The position numbers and the translations under genes are program-made. The notes under the pieces were generated by a model that was given only the letters and a program-made list of their open reading frames with translations, was not told where the DNA came from and ran no database searches. From contig JBNGIQ010009118.1 in NCBI GenBank assembly GCA_049999765.1, forward strand, positions 32,260 to 72,208: a DNA stretch of 39,949 nt, written 5' to 3'. This document shows positions 1-12,700 of this stretch, piece after piece (position 1 is the stretch's first letter; the number at the start of each line of letters is the position of its first letter). Source of the DNA: Phaeoceros laevis (taxonomy: Eukaryota; Anthocerotophyta; Anthocerotopsida; Notothyladales).

Positions 1-1569
1 GGGGTAAAGTTAGGGTGGCCCAAATCACCCCCATATATCTTAGTTCGGGTTCACAAGAGTGTGATTTTCATACACTTTGCTTGGCGTCGTAGCCTAATGG
101 CTGGCAGAGCATACGCCTACTGAATAAATAAATAAAAACAGAGGAGTTAGGATACACATAACCTCGAATCACTAAACAACAACGAAATGCAAATGCTTGT
201 AACTTGCAAGGCCCACGCCCCTCGTTTGCGATCATTGCATTAGACGCACCTCATAATGTGTGTTGACGTGTTTCTTCGTCCGTGGAAGATTTCACATTGC
301 CCGGTCTGTGCATCCCTGCATGGATGGTTCTTATTAGAATAAGTCAGACACCTGCTGGGCATCAAACCTGCTCCAACCCTCTATGTGCATGCTTACATAC
401 CAATGCAGCTACGACAACCAGATCAGCTTGCACTGCTCGTATCTCAATCTCTGCGGGCAGAGCTAGCCACAATTGCAAATGCCGGTAACAACTCACACAA
501 ATGCAAAACAAAATAAAGAGGCTCGATGTCTTTTTTCACATATTACTGCGAAGACCACCTGACCAGAACACTCTGGGCGTAACCTGCGATCATTGCCGTC
601 CATATTAAAACCGCTTTCCTTCAATTCTGTCAAAACAAGCTGCGCGAGCCACAGAGTACCTGACTTTGCATACGTATCAATTTGAAAAGTGCTTGTAACC
701 ACATCATCTTGCAGTTCTGGTTCTTTCAAGAACAAGCACTTGCTGTACAACAAGTGAAAGGAGCTGCTTCCCCTCATGCAGAGCTCATGCTTGAAGGAGG
801 CACATAAACGTAACAGAATTTGGAAGAGAAACCTTCCTGTTGCATACCACCGCAAAAGAATAAGGACGTCCTGGGCCATCTCCTGCTGGGAATAACCAGC
901 AATCCCGGAACTCTGACAAGCATTCTGTACAAGCACAGGCTGGATTTGGCACACCTTGGAGTTCAAATCGATCCTAGCAATGTTCTGGATTCCTTTGATG
1001 AAGTATTTGAACGCCCGTGAGCTACTCCCCGTTGGCAGGGAACACAATCTCCAGCCGCCCCTGACTCTATCATAGAATGTAGTCTCCGATCTTTGGGACA
1101 GCCACCAAGGCCGGCTTGCTGTGGGTCATCAGCTGCTCCTGCATACCTCCCAGGGCCTAGGCTCGGAGCGGTGATGTTTACTAGGCTCGGTAAGCAGGTT
1201 CGGGAAGGCCCACCCTAACGGCCTCGTTGGCAGGATCCCGTGAATCGAAATGTTACGCCAAATGTCCCGTCAGATCGATTTCTTGTCCCGCGGTAATCGG
1301 TGCCCCTCGAATTCAAATCAAAGCCTGTACGAGCAACGGCTCTTCTCTCTCCCCTTTTTTGCAAACCCAGGCCTCTTTCGTGCTTCTTGCTTCCCCGGTT
1401 CCCCTCCAAGATCCTCAACCGTTGCCCTCATCAGGTCTCAGGTGCCAGCTCTCTCTAACACCATTTTCCCGCGGTTCTCCACAAACAGGTTGTTGGCTGG
1501 CAAAGAAATTGTTCATGCCTTCTCCAGCCCCAGGTTTTGTCGAATAATTTGTTTTGTTCAGCTCAGAGG
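1..1569. other. Upstream region without a firm gene; leader of the kinesin gene
   Basis: No recognisable protein family is encoded here. The minus strand is open for 184 codons at 493-1047, but the translation matches nothing I know. Positions 90-170 carry a tRNA-like pair of promoter boxes, described separately. The last 350 bases are pyrimidine-rich and run into the kinesin start codon, so they probably hold its promoter and 5' UTR. Confidence 0.5.
493..1047 (-). CDS. Unrecognised 184-codon open frame, possibly non-coding
   Basis: An uninterrupted frame of 184 codons lies on the minus strand. The translation has no motif I recognise, no low-complexity bias and no clear signal peptide. It is divergently oriented to the kinesin gene that starts about 520 bases to the right. 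It could be one exon of an unknown gene or a chance open frame. Nothing in the sequence decides between these, so the call is weak. Confidence 0.15.
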   Translation of the reverse strand: MCSLPTGSSSRAFKYFIKGIQNIARIDLNSKVCQIQPVLVQNACQSSGIAGYSQQEMAQDVLILLRWYATGRFLFQILLRLCASFKHELCMRGSSSFHLLYSKCLFLKEPELQDDVVTSTFQIDTYAKSGTLWLAQLVLTELKESGFNMDGNDRRLRPECSGQVVFAVICEKRHRASLFCFAFV

Positions 1570-4500
1570 ATGAAGCCCCCTGGAATACTCCAGGCGTTTC
1601 AGTCCACCCCGAGCAGGTTTGGAAGCGCAACAGTGGCGCCGGACAGTCCTGCTTCCCATCATCCAGCAGGGGTTATGGGGAGTCATCCTGTGGAAGTAGT
1701 CGGTCGAGTCAGGCAACACCCCGACGGATCAGATGAGTCTTCAATGCAGGTGTCGGACGGAAGGAAAATCAGGGTAAAGATGGACCAAGGTACAAGGGAG
1801 TTTTCCCTGGACGGTGTGTCTTTGGCGCAGAAGGAGGACCTGTTAGAGTTTTACAGCAAGTATGTAGAAGCTCGGGTGGATGATGTCAAAGGGGGAGGTA
1901 GATGCACAGTTATGATGTATGGCCCTACTGGAGCTGGGAAGAGTTACACTATGTTTGGGTCCAATTCGGAGAAAGGAATTGCCTACTTAGCACTTCGCAA
2001 CATCATGGATCCCAACACTTATGGACCCCATGGCTGTGGGCCTGTCTCGGTGCGAGCTTCAATCATTGAAATCTACAACGAGGAGATTTTTGATTTGCTG
2101 GCTGCGACACCTAATACTCCAGGTCCGCCCAAGAACATGGTGATACCCAGGGTAATGTGTGGTCTCTGCTCCCAAGATTTGTTACTTGTTTCTGTTCCAG
2201 GTGAACATAGTAGACGAGGGGGGATTTGTTGCAACACATCATGATGAAGCCTGGAGCCCTGACTGTCTAGGTTTTGGATGCAGGCCAAGCTAGAGGTTAT
2301 GGGTAGAAAGTTGAAGGGCCAGACATGGATCAAAGGAAATGAGCATAACAAGCTTTTCTTAGAGATCAGCAAAACAGAGAAGCGGCGTGTCATCAAGGCA
2401 ACGAATTGCAATGACAGGAGTTCTCGAAGTCACTGTGTGGTAAGAACCTTCGAGGTTGTGAGGAAGTGTGCCCTATAGTCAGTGCCACCCCATTAGCTTA
2501 CTTTTGTAAATGCAGGTCATTTTGGAAGTGCCAGCAGTAGGTGGAAGGCTGGTGCTTGTCGACATGGCTGGATCCGAGAATATCGAGCAAGCCGGGATAG
2601 GAGCAGAAGCAAGATACCAGGTTCGCTGTTTGCCAAGTCCATTTTTGTGCCGATTTGAATCTCTTGGAAAAGTGTATGGTTCTTAACGAATTGAGCACGG
2701 TGACAGACGGGCAAGATAAACCAGGGGAACGGGGCCCTGAAGCGTGTGGTCGAAGCCATTGCTAATGGCCATGACCACATTCCTTACAGAGACAGTAAGC
2801 TCACCATGATATTACAGGTTTGATTTCATAAACCACACCTTTTGACAGCTCAAGTTGAGTTCGCTGAGAAAGAACTCTTGAAACTAATCATGAGTGGTGC
2901 TGGAACACAGGCCTCCTTCGAAGATGATGGTGCTAGAATACTGATGATACTGTGTGCGAGCCCCGATTTGAAGGACATATACAAGACGCTAGGGACATTG
3001 GAATACGGAGCCAAGGCCAAGTGCATCCTCCGTCTCCCCACCTCTCCTCCAAAGGACAAAGGTGCTTCAGGGGTAGAGTCTGAATTGATCGCCAAAGTTC
3101 AGTTCAAAGATGCATGCATCCAAAAGCTTCGGCGAACACAGGAAGAAAAAGATCGAGCCATGCAAGAGAAGGAACGGGTTTTGCAGGAGAAGGAGGAAGA
3201 AACGCGCCAACTTCGGCTGCATATAGCGGAGTTGGAAAGGAGGAAATCTATTGGAAGTGATCAGCAGTTTGAAATGAAGCTGAAACTCGACCAGCTACGT
3301 AGAGAAATGGAGCAGGAACTGGAGACAAGACTGCAAGGTGAATTGGAGAAGAAGTTGCGGGAAACTCGGGAATTTTCTGAGCAGGAAGCCAGGAGGAGGA
3401 TGGAAGAAATGGAGCAGGAACTTCAACGACAGCAAATGGCAATAGACCAAATGCGTGTGCGGGCTGAACAGGCGGAAACACAGCTTCAAAGAATGCGGGC
3501 TGCTCCTGGATTGTTTATTCCTACGCTTGACATCACCTTTCCACCATTCTCGACCATGTCAAGGTATTCCCATCCTAATGGTGAGCTTGCAGGGTCGGAC
3601 TCTGGTTTCACCGTCAAAGAGGAGTTGGGACTGCAAGACGTCTCACCATCATCGATTAGTTTGGTCCGCCATGCACAGCGCCTGGCTCTAGAGGCATCGG
3701 CGAGAGACAATGTTTCGAACATTGTAGGTGGACTTGACACCCCCGACGCCATGTCAGAGGATGACAACCCTACAGGTAGCCCCGAGTATGGTCGTAAGTC
3801 GGGCAGTGAACATGATATGTCAGACCAAGGCGAAGATGATGACGAGGCCTTGACAACAATGCCCAGGCTTGAAGGCTGCACCAGTCCTGCTATACCAGAT
3901 TACAGCGTCAGGGGAGACATGATAGCCAGATTGATCCAAAGAGCGCCACTTCTTCTGGGGGACGTGGAGTCAAGGTCGGAACCAGTCACTACAAGCTCTG
4001 GCCTGCTAGCAGACAAAGAAACGTCTTCAACAGATCTCTTTACATCAAAGGACGAGCAAGGTGATGCCGACGATCTCTTTACATGGAGTGGTTCTCCCCA
4101 CACCAAAGGTTATTTGCCCATCATTCACGAGGAGGAGGAAGAGGACGAAGATCTGTTGGACACAGGCGAGTCAAGGACTCCTGCAGCAGAAATGTCAGGA
4201 ACTGGTGTTGCAAAGGCTGGTCACAACGATGCTTTCTTACAGGAGCCTCTCTTTCCAAGCAATCTCAACCGGGATAAGTTCCTCAGCATGGATGGGCAAT
4301 CTTCTCAAGTCTATTATGGCAGCCCACGTGTTGAAGGGGCACAAGACTGCAACTCATTGGAGAGAACTGACGAGCCTTCTGAGCTCAAGATCAAGCAGGA
4401 TAGCAGTGTTGAAAGGTGCCAAACCTCTCCCTATGCTTCTGCAACAAGTGTGGGTACCCCTGGAAGTAGGAGAGTGTTTTCTGAGGCACTGGACGGCACG

Positions 4501-6267
4501 CGATTGAACTTGTCTGAGACCTGGAGGACAGATTCAGGATGGAGGGATGGCAGTTCAACCACTACAGACAGTTTGCGAGGGGCTGTCGAATCTCGTTCCG
4601 GTGTGGTTTCAGAAGAAGTAGAGAGTAGCGGGCGTAGTCCACACTCCGTGTTGGGAGGTATTATGGAGAGCCTGCATGATGTACGCTTGTTCAACGAAGC
4701 TAAGAACGAGCGTTTGGAGAGGGAGAAGCAGAGCTGTACGACTGGGACAATTGGACAACATGAGATAGACTTAGCGAAGGAGGCAGCTGGCGACATCGTA
4801 ATGGTTGACGGAGAAGAGTATGTGCAAACACCTACTCGCAGGTTCACAAGTGTTCAAGAAAATGAATCCGGACAGTCGGACCCAAGGTCACCGGACGGGG
4901 GCTCCTCCCACGTGAAGGGTGAGGGCAGCAGGGGTGAAGGAGGAGCTGATTTTGAGGGGATTGATGCAGTTATTCCACGAGAGCGGACGCCTTGCAGCGG
5001 TGATCGGGCCAGTTCAGGAGAGAAAAGATCGGCTGTTGCGAACAGGAGGGCACGGATAGAATCTATTTTCTTGCTGTGCGGAGAACGAAGAGAACGGAAA
5101 GAACTTTCTACACGACCCTGCGCCAATGAGGGGACCAAATCAAGCGAGGACTCACAAGGAGGAACTTCTTCGGAGGATGAGACAAGAATACCAGGTGGAA
5201 ACGAAAACCGAAAACGACTGCCGAGTTCTGTTGAGAGCAAATCTAGCAGGGTCTCCCAGTTGAAGTCTTCGCCGAAATCAAATTCACCATCCAACCTCGA
5301 CTACCAGTCTCCTGTACTCAGGGCAGGTTTCAAGACCCAAGTAACCTCTCCAGGCTCGACGCCAGGAGGTGTCCAAGCATCTCCAGTAGCATCTCCTCTG
5401 AAGGGCTCCCCGCTGAAATCTAAGAGGCTTCTCTCTCTCCCTGGGAATCTGTTTAAGCTGCCAAGCAAAGGTGGTGACAAGGCATCATCTGCAACTCCAG
5501 GTAGCTCAAAGGGAAAACTCGACAGACTTTCGTCCGAACAGTCTGATGGCAAGGGAGGTTCGAACTTAGCCTTGAAAGAGCATCTTGAGGATACTTTCAG
5601 TGATGAGAATGACCTCAAAGTAGCTCCCGTCGAGGTCTTTGTGAAATGGGAGGCTGCGAAGGATTCCTCAAGAAAGGTTGTACACACGGTCAGCATCAGC
5701 AAGGCAGCAACTTTAGCAGATTTGCGGAGAGAAATTGAGCCACATGTTCCTGAAGCGAAGCGAGAGTTCAGCTTCTTGTTCCTCGGGGTAAGGATACGAT
5801 GTTCATAGAAGTATGTGCCTATACCTGTTCTCAATTTAGTTATAACTGTAATCTTTGTGGGTGACTTGCAGGATCCTTCTGGTGCTCCTGTTGATAGGGT
5901 GATGGAACCGGTTCTCCGAGTGGCGTCACTGCCAGATTGCAACAACAACAGGAGCAGTCGGCTTGCATGTTTGCGGCCGCCAGCGAAAGCATCAGGAGTG
6001 TCCTACAAAAGCATTTTTCCTTTTCAGCCACTGGAAAACAAACTGGACCTTGACAAACCAACCGGCAAACCAGGGAGTAGTGCCAAGAACGGCACAAAGC
6101 TTGCTGCAGGGAAGTCCGGCAACTGGACAGGACCACCTGTCGTACCTCAGATCAAAGGTCTGCGGACACTGGCAACTGGTTTCGGGATCAGACCAGGTAA
6201 TACTTTGAAAGAGCGAGCTAATACAATGCATGTGACAGAAGAGGTGGCGAAGTACTTGAGGCAATAA
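1570..6267 (+). CDS. Kinesin motor protein, KIN-10 (PAKRP2-like) family
   Basis: This is an N-terminal motor kinesin, a microtubule ATPase. The plant PAKRP2 relative works in vesicle delivery at the phragmoplast. Exons are 1570-2151, 2284-2439, 2516-2620, 2707-2817, 2911-5787 and 5872-6267. All five introns are GT-AG and the frames join to give about 1408 aa. The P-loop GPTGAGKS is at residues 118-125, switch I NDRSSRSH at 237-244 and switch II DMAGSE at 262-267. The motor ends near residue 350. A charged coiled coil follows at about 380-525. Then come roughly 700 residues of Ser/Glu/Gly-rich, probably disordered sequence. A C-terminal module from about 1226, beginning EVFVKWEA and including ATLADLRREIE, resembles the C-terminal domain of Arabidopsis At5g23910-type kinesins. 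The start at 1570 is the first Met before the VEVVGRVR strand. The tail is much longer than I recall for the Arabidopsis relatives. Confidence 0.93.
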
Positions 6268-7134
6268 TGCTTCTACTCAGATGTAATTTACAGCATCGAC
6301 TTGTTAACAATCACATGGACATGCTCCTTTCCAGCGTATCTGGAGTCGCACGCACGGCAGGAGTCACGATAGGGATCATGTTGTTGACAATGAAGTGTAA
6401 GATATTTTTTGATCTCGTGGTGTCCTTGCTGCCAGAAAACTCAGGGCTTGTGGATAGATAGAGGCCTCCGGGTAAGACTAATTGCGGCCACAAGTAGTGT
6501 GAAGCTAGCTAGCTCTCGTCATGAAGAGCTAGCAAACTCTGAATGGGGGCTCAGGCTCACGGGTCTAGTGGTTCATGCAACTACATATTCGCAGGAAGAC
6601 GATGGAAAAGTGCAAGCACGAGGAGGCACAAAATCCATGTCGGACCAGTACGCTAGTAATTCTAACGTCAGAGTATTCACTTTATAAATAATCCACCCTC
6701 GCAAGAAGCGGGGAACGAAGGTGGCTTTAGAGTGATGGAAGTGGGAGTGTGAAGTTGTAAACGCATTGTCACAATCCGTACCCGGCGAGTCGGCGAGCTC
6801 CAGGCTGGCGCGGAAGCAGATTCCAGACGCCTTGACATGGCATGGTCATGTTGCTGGTAAGGACGGGGAAATGCAACGAAGCGTCTGCATCGCTGAATTA
6901 TACATTAGGTTCTGCAACGAAGCACCTGGCAGGCGCCGATCCATTCGGGTGCTATCACCTGCTCAGACCTCTCAGGTCCGCGGTAGTTCATATTATTCAT
7001 AATTTCTTTGTCAAAAGGTCAACAACATCAAAGTAAAGCAGTAAAGCTAGCATGTGAATGCCCTAGACTGCAAAGTTGATGGTTACAGGGTTGAAGGCCA
7101 AGTTGTATCTTTGCTCCCGTCTGTAAGAAAGACG
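6268..7134. other. Kinesin 3' UTR and intergenic spacer before the SET gene
   Basis: No coding family is visible. The kinesin 3' UTR should lie at the left. A perfect 9-bp inverted repeat with an 8-base loop occurs at 6508-6533. The right part, from 7051, is open in the frame of the SET gene but has no ATG before 7135. An upstream exon joined at the TAG ending at 7066 is therefore possible. Confidence 0.5.
6508..6533. repeat. Inverted repeat in the putative kinesin 3' UTR
   Basis: GCTAGCTCT at 6508-6516 pairs perfectly with AGAGCTAGC at 6525-6533 around an 8-base loop. It lies about 240 bases past the kinesin stop codon. It could form an RNA hairpin in the 3' UTR. It has no T-run, so a terminator role is not suggested. 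Confidence 0.5.
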
Positions 7135-9704
7135 ATGAGTACGGTGGTGTTGCAGTTGCCGCGTCCGAGCCTAGAGGATGATATGAAGGAGAAAAAGGAG
7201 GTTTGCTATGTGAATGTTGCTTGATCAGTTTCATTTCGAATGAGGAAAAGGATAATGCTGGTCGAGTTTTCCCTTTCACCATTGATGGTTGCAGGTGTTG
7301 CTGGAAGAGCGAGGTTATCCTCTTTCGTTCGTCATCACAGCGGAAAACATTGATTACAGCAACTTTTTGGACAGAGTTTTGCTCTCGGCAAGAATTTTAC
7401 AGCTCAATGAAGTAAGATCCTGCTTCCCCTGCTAGTATTGGCATTCATGCGAAGTTTCAGGTGATGCCACCTTTTACTGCAGAAAGAATGGTACTTTGTG
7501 GAGGAAGATGAGGGACCGTTCAGTCCCAGGAACGAACTAGAGGCCCTGCACACGGTGGAGTCTCTCATTCGTCAGCTCAAGGAAGTCAGTCCTGAAGAAA
7601 CCAGGAAAGTACTCGAGAAGCTGCATGCCACAGTTGTGAGCCGTCTCGATTCTCTTGGAGCGGCTGAAGTGCTCAAGGAATCGGCATACATATGCTCTGG
7701 GGAGTCAGAAACAGCTTTGTCAAACTGGGCAGCTGATCACGGGGTGAAGAGTAAACTCCAACTTGGTGGTCAGCGGACTCCCCACTGGTGGTGGATGGAT
7801 TTGCCTCTGATAGTACTGTTTGACAGCTCTCTAAGGCTTGCTGGTGCATGTGCTGCAGTCTTTGAAGGTACTGGACGAGGTGCTGCTGCTGCTACGAGTA
7901 TTAAGATTGGTGACATCGTTCTGGAAATACCTGAGGAGCTCATCATCTGCGACAATTCTGCCCTCCACTCTGACCTGGTATCGAAGAGGACTTCAGTGCA
8001 ATAGCATTGTACTTGGAAACCTTTGTGAGGTGATGTTTATTGTCGTTGAAGGCAGGGATCCGTTCTTTCTGGGATGGGATTAAGCGGGGAAACTGTTGCT
8101 ATGTTGTGGACCATGAGAGAGATACACATAAAAAACTCGAAGTTTGCAGCATATTTTGCAGCTCTTCCAGAGAATTTCAACACAGGTACGACTGTGCAGC
8201 TGTGGAGGTTACTTGATTCACTACATGATTGTGAGAGATTTGAATTTGATAATACCAGGCGATTGTGGAAACGTTTGGTAGTGCAGGATTAAGCCTTGGA
8301 TTCAAAGGCCTGCAGGCCCTACAAGGCACGCTACTTTTGCAGGAAATTCTTCAAGCAAAGGAGGTGTGTGCGTATCAGCTGACTATCATAATTACTTCTG
8401 ATCTGCGTAGTCACTCTCAGTCTGCTGACAGTCATCTCTTGTCATCGACAGCATCTGCGGTTTCAGTATGATTCCCTCTTTCCGGAGTTGAGTACACATC
8501 ATCCAGATCTGTTCCCAGAAGACCGGTTCACTTGGGATCACTTCCTGTGGACAGCTGAGCTTTGGTACTCCTATGGCATCAAAGTGCTGTTTCCAGATGG
8601 TGGATTGAAAACGTGTCTAGTTCCCATGGCTAGCCTCCTCAATCACTCTGTATTACCACCCTTTCCACCTACCCTTGCCTTCATATCATGCCAGACAAGC
8701 AGGAATGCTGGTTGTTCAACTGGTGCTGGACGTTCGTTCGATGTGGTTCTTAGTTGTCAGTTGTTCTGTATGTTTTGTTTCGGCTCTCAATGACACCAAG
8801 GAGATGGATTGTTCTCCTGTCGCAGGTATACCCTCATATCACCCACTACAGCAGAGTTAACCCAGCAACCAGAACTCTGCAGCTTTCAGCAGTCCGTTCC
8901 TGTCAAGCTGGGAGTCAATGCTTTTTAAGCTACGGTCCTCTTTCCAACCAGGAGCTTCTGCTCTTCTACGGTTTCATTTTGAAGGAGAATCCATACGACA
9001 CCATCCCCATGGGCAAGTGTCTGGGCACACTATCAGCAGCAGCTTCACAGCTGGGTCATTTTGTCTCCGTCTGGGCTGATAGTACATGCTGTTTTGCAGA
9101 ATTTGATGAGTGCTCTTCTCTGGATCTGTATGGCCTTGGGCCCTCTCATATGGTGCGGGGAACATGGCTCAGTCCGACCAACTCCAGGGATTTTGGGTTG
9201 CCAACTAGGTTGATGGCTGCTCTTCGAATTTTATGTTTGGACGAATGTGGTTTGACTACGTTTCAGGGGAATCCCAGGCGGACTATGGTAATTCCTAACG
9301 AGTTCCCGAATGCAAGGCAAGGCGACTCACCTCATCGGTGTGCAACTGCTTTTTTGTCTGTTGTAGGTCGATGCTGAAGTCGAAAAAGGTGCCCTAGGGA
9401 GCCTATTACAAACTTTGGAGGCTCTGCTGGAAGAAATAGGCGAGAGCAGCGGGTATACTTTGTGAAGTTCACAAGTGCTTGTCCGCCTGGGCTGAGACTG
9501 GTATAGGAAGACGATCTTGTAGTTGCAGTTCTGATGAAACAGCATTGGGCATGTTTTGCCAGACCCGTTGACGACAGTGATTATGAAGGTTGGGACGTGG
9601 TCATCGCATTAGACTTCCTAAAGAGCCAGAGAAGATTGATTGAATCAGTAAGGGCGTCTTGCATGAAGTTGATGTCATTGCAGCCAGAGAACCTGGACCA
9701 GTGA
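7135..9704 (+). CDS. SET-domain protein, Rubisco-LSMT/SETD3-like (At2g18850 type)
   Basis: This is a predicted S-adenosylmethionine-dependent protein-lysine methyltransferase of the Rubisco large-subunit methyltransferase-like group; the substrate is unknown. Exons are 7135-7200, 7295-7411, 7483-7765, 7859-7977, 8056-8185, 8287-8363, 8452-8649, 8826-9012, 9100-9287, 9367-9452 and 9563-9704, giving about 530 aa. The SET domain opens with FEGTGRGA near residue 160. It has the LLNHS motif at about 326-330 and LSYG with the conserved Tyr at 364-367. The Rubis-subs-bind-like half follows, with HMVRGTWL and a final helix WDVVIALDFLKSQRR. The intron at 9013-9099 uses a GC donor in the context G|GCAAGT. 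The remaining introns are GT-AG. The start is uncertain, because the frame is open upstream to 7051. No clear plastid transit peptide is visible. Confidence 0.9.
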
Positions 9705-12700
9705 CGGGAGCTTATTCTGTATCCCCCCCAAGAGAGCTACCTAACTAGACTGGGCAGGAGGCCGACCCAGAACGCATACCAACTACCAACTTGGCTGAGT
9801 AGTTTACAAAAATGGTTCTGAAGAGCGTGGGTCGCCGCCTTTTAATGCCATGGATTTGAGCAAATATGGCAGATGATTCCCTCGAGGTGGGTTGTTATGC
9901 TCATCTGCGCTAGTGCAGTTTTAAGTATGTGGCTATTTCTGAGATTCATAAGCATGACATAACATCCGGAGGTTAAGGAGATTCCGACACTAAACATGAC
10001 AGAACAAGGTATACGGAAGAGGTTAGAGAGATTCTGACGGCACCATAGCAAGTTATCTTGGTTGGGTATTTTGATGTGCAGGTGCCACGAGCCGTGTCAT
10101 GGCCAAGAAGGGTCACCCACGTAGCAGGCGTGCTCCTGCGGGAGAGGCCATGCTGGGATGCAACTGGAGCTTGGAACATGGGAGAGGGTATGGGCCACCG
10201 CTGATGCAAAGCCTCCAGCCAACCACCTTGTGTGGTGGTCCGCACGGATTGGGCCCTGACCGGAGTCCGGAATTGTGCGATATTTTCAGCTTCTGCCTCA
10301 TCCTTTTGGAGGCTGATGCGTCCCATTCCCCCGCTTGTCGTGTCTGCAGTGGGCAAGTTCACTCCAAGTCCCTCCCATCACCAGCCTCGAGATTCAATCC
10401 AGATGCTTGAGAGGTAAACCGTGTAAGTCTAGATCTCCATTCGGTGACTGTTGCTTATTACTACTGTGTGCATACAGGTTATTGTGGGGTGCTGTTCCGA
10501 GATCCTGTTGCGCACGCTGCGTGCGTCGGGGTGGCCCATGATTCGACCCATCCGTTCCAGATTGGGAGGCGTCCGCTGGGCTGTGCCCGGGTGCCGCCCA
10601 ATGCGCCAGACACGCGGCCCTAATTTGCTCCCCTTGCGGTGCTTTTCTTATCTTTCTTCCTTTTGGTAGCTGCTCTGCGCTGACGTCTGTCCTCGTGGAT
10701 GGCGGCTGGCTGTTCCACACCTTCCTTATGCTGCCTAGTCAAAGGGCACCGCTCCTCTCTCTTCCTGTTTAGTTTCAGGACTCAGGAGCCTGCTAATACA
10801 GATGATAACTTGCCTTGCATGTACATCCTGGACACTCATATCAGTCTGCGGGTTGTTGGCTTGGGCCCATGTTAGGTCACTCATATCTTTCATCCTGCAT
10901 CATGTGGCATGAGTTAGGTCCGCATTGTTGCACCCTGAGGATTTCAGATCTATCGATCGAGATTCTTTCGAAAGTCTTCGCCTCTTTTGTGTCGTGGGTT
11001 CTTTCATTAGAAACGTAGTTTGCGTGGATTACAGATGGCACTAGAGTCTGGTTAGTTCAATTTCGTGAACAAGTCAGAAGTCACCACCGACATGAATGGC
11101 CTGGTAGATAGATATATGATTGATTATGCTCCTTGGCTCAAGATGTACATACTAACATACTGTTTGTAGGCAGTGTGAGTGGAAGTGTGGTCCTTTCGTC
11201 TGACAGGCATTCATTCAACCGGTTGCTCGACGGATGATGATGCACCTCTAACCACAGGTTGCCGTGTCCGTCGCTGCAGGGGCCAGCAGCGTTCCTGATT
11301 GGAGGCTGCCACGCACACGACTCGTCGCACCCCACAGTTGGCATGGCAGCAGAGGACAGTTGCGCAGGGGGTGCTGTTCTGCATGGATGCGATTCCACTT
11401 TTCTGATGGCTAAAAAACGGAAACGTGAATTTGCGAATCATGGAGGGGATGGGCTTCCTCCATTTCTCACATGCTTCCTAAAGTAGACTGGTTTGGTTTT
11501 GCTTGTCCCCTCCCCTGGTCAACTCGCTTTTCTGTTCCCCTGGAGGTTATTTCACGCAAGCTTCCCTAGTCGTTTGTCGGGTGTGGCAAGCGATACTCCC
11601 TCGATTGAAAGATTGAAGAGTGTGCCATTTTCCTCGTTTGCTCGAAATTGCTAGACTACTACCTTCGTATCATTGCATTGTGAATAGCCCTTACACGTTG
11701 AACAACGAAGAGAGAATGTTCGAGGGAGGGGGGTCAAGAGCGATAACCTAATAATAACACGCAAGTCTACGGAGGAAGTGGAACTGTGACAAGCCATTAA
11801 GCCAAGCGTGGCTACTGCCGTTTGGTTAACTGTCGCTGTCAAGGCTTGTTAGGGTTAGGCAGTGCGTTGCATCGCATCTCCCGGCCCGAGCGGGCAGTAC
11901 GGCTTTTTGTGATATGTCACACGTGGCGGGCGTAACCGATAGGGCGTGGCGGCCGTGGTTTCGTAATCTGCTGGGGAGGGTGAAGTAATTCGATTCGAAT
12001 TTTGAAACGAGTGAAATTATCATCCGGGTAATCTTTAGCTAGACGATTTGAACTTTGAAGAATGGAGCAGATTTTTTTGAGGGCGAAAATAATAATGACA
12101 CAGAAAATGGAAGGAAAAGGAAGGAAGGGATGTGGGTGGCGTGGCAGCGGGCGTGTTGAAGTTGCCATCATGAAGTGGCGCAACGAAGCAAGCAAGGCAA
12201 GGCAAAGCGGCCGCACAGTCAGCCAGACAGACAGACAGCCGGCCACTTCCAGCAGCGCGCCCGCCCTTTATTTTTTCCTCCTGCTGCTGCCCGCTGCCTG
12301 CCTGCTTCACGCCCCGGACCCGACCCCGGACCCTCATGCATACCTGCCTGCCTGCTTCCTCCCTTGCCTTCCTTCCGCTCGGCTAGTCTCCCGCCCTCGC
12401 TTTTCTCCCTCACTCCCTAGCCTACGCAAGACGATCACAGCTGCGCTTGTCTTGCGCAGGCTAAGCGCTTCTCCTCTCCCCCCTCTTGCGCCTTCTTGCA
12501 CTCTCGTCGTCACCGCCCGCGCACGCGCCTAGAGGTTGTTGAATGCCCTGGGGCACAGCGCCAGCAGGTGCGGTTGCAGCGGCCAGCTTTGCCGCTGCCA
12601 GCTGCATGGTGGTTGAATTGGTGCCTGGGAGCGGAGCGGACTGGGTGGTTGTGGTGGCAGTTGGGGGAGGGGGCCGGGCCGCCTTTACCTCTCCTTGCCT

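Noticed and set aside
3486-5948. Minus-strand open frames of 130-215 codons beneath the kinesin tail
   Set aside because: They are antisense to a continuous homologous coding exon and arise from its Ser/Glu-rich codon bias.
12200-12420. Repeat array at the CT-rich leader
   Set aside because: Short CCTG, GACA and GGCAA runs without regular spacing; ordinary low-complexity leader sequence and not a CRISPR or satellite.
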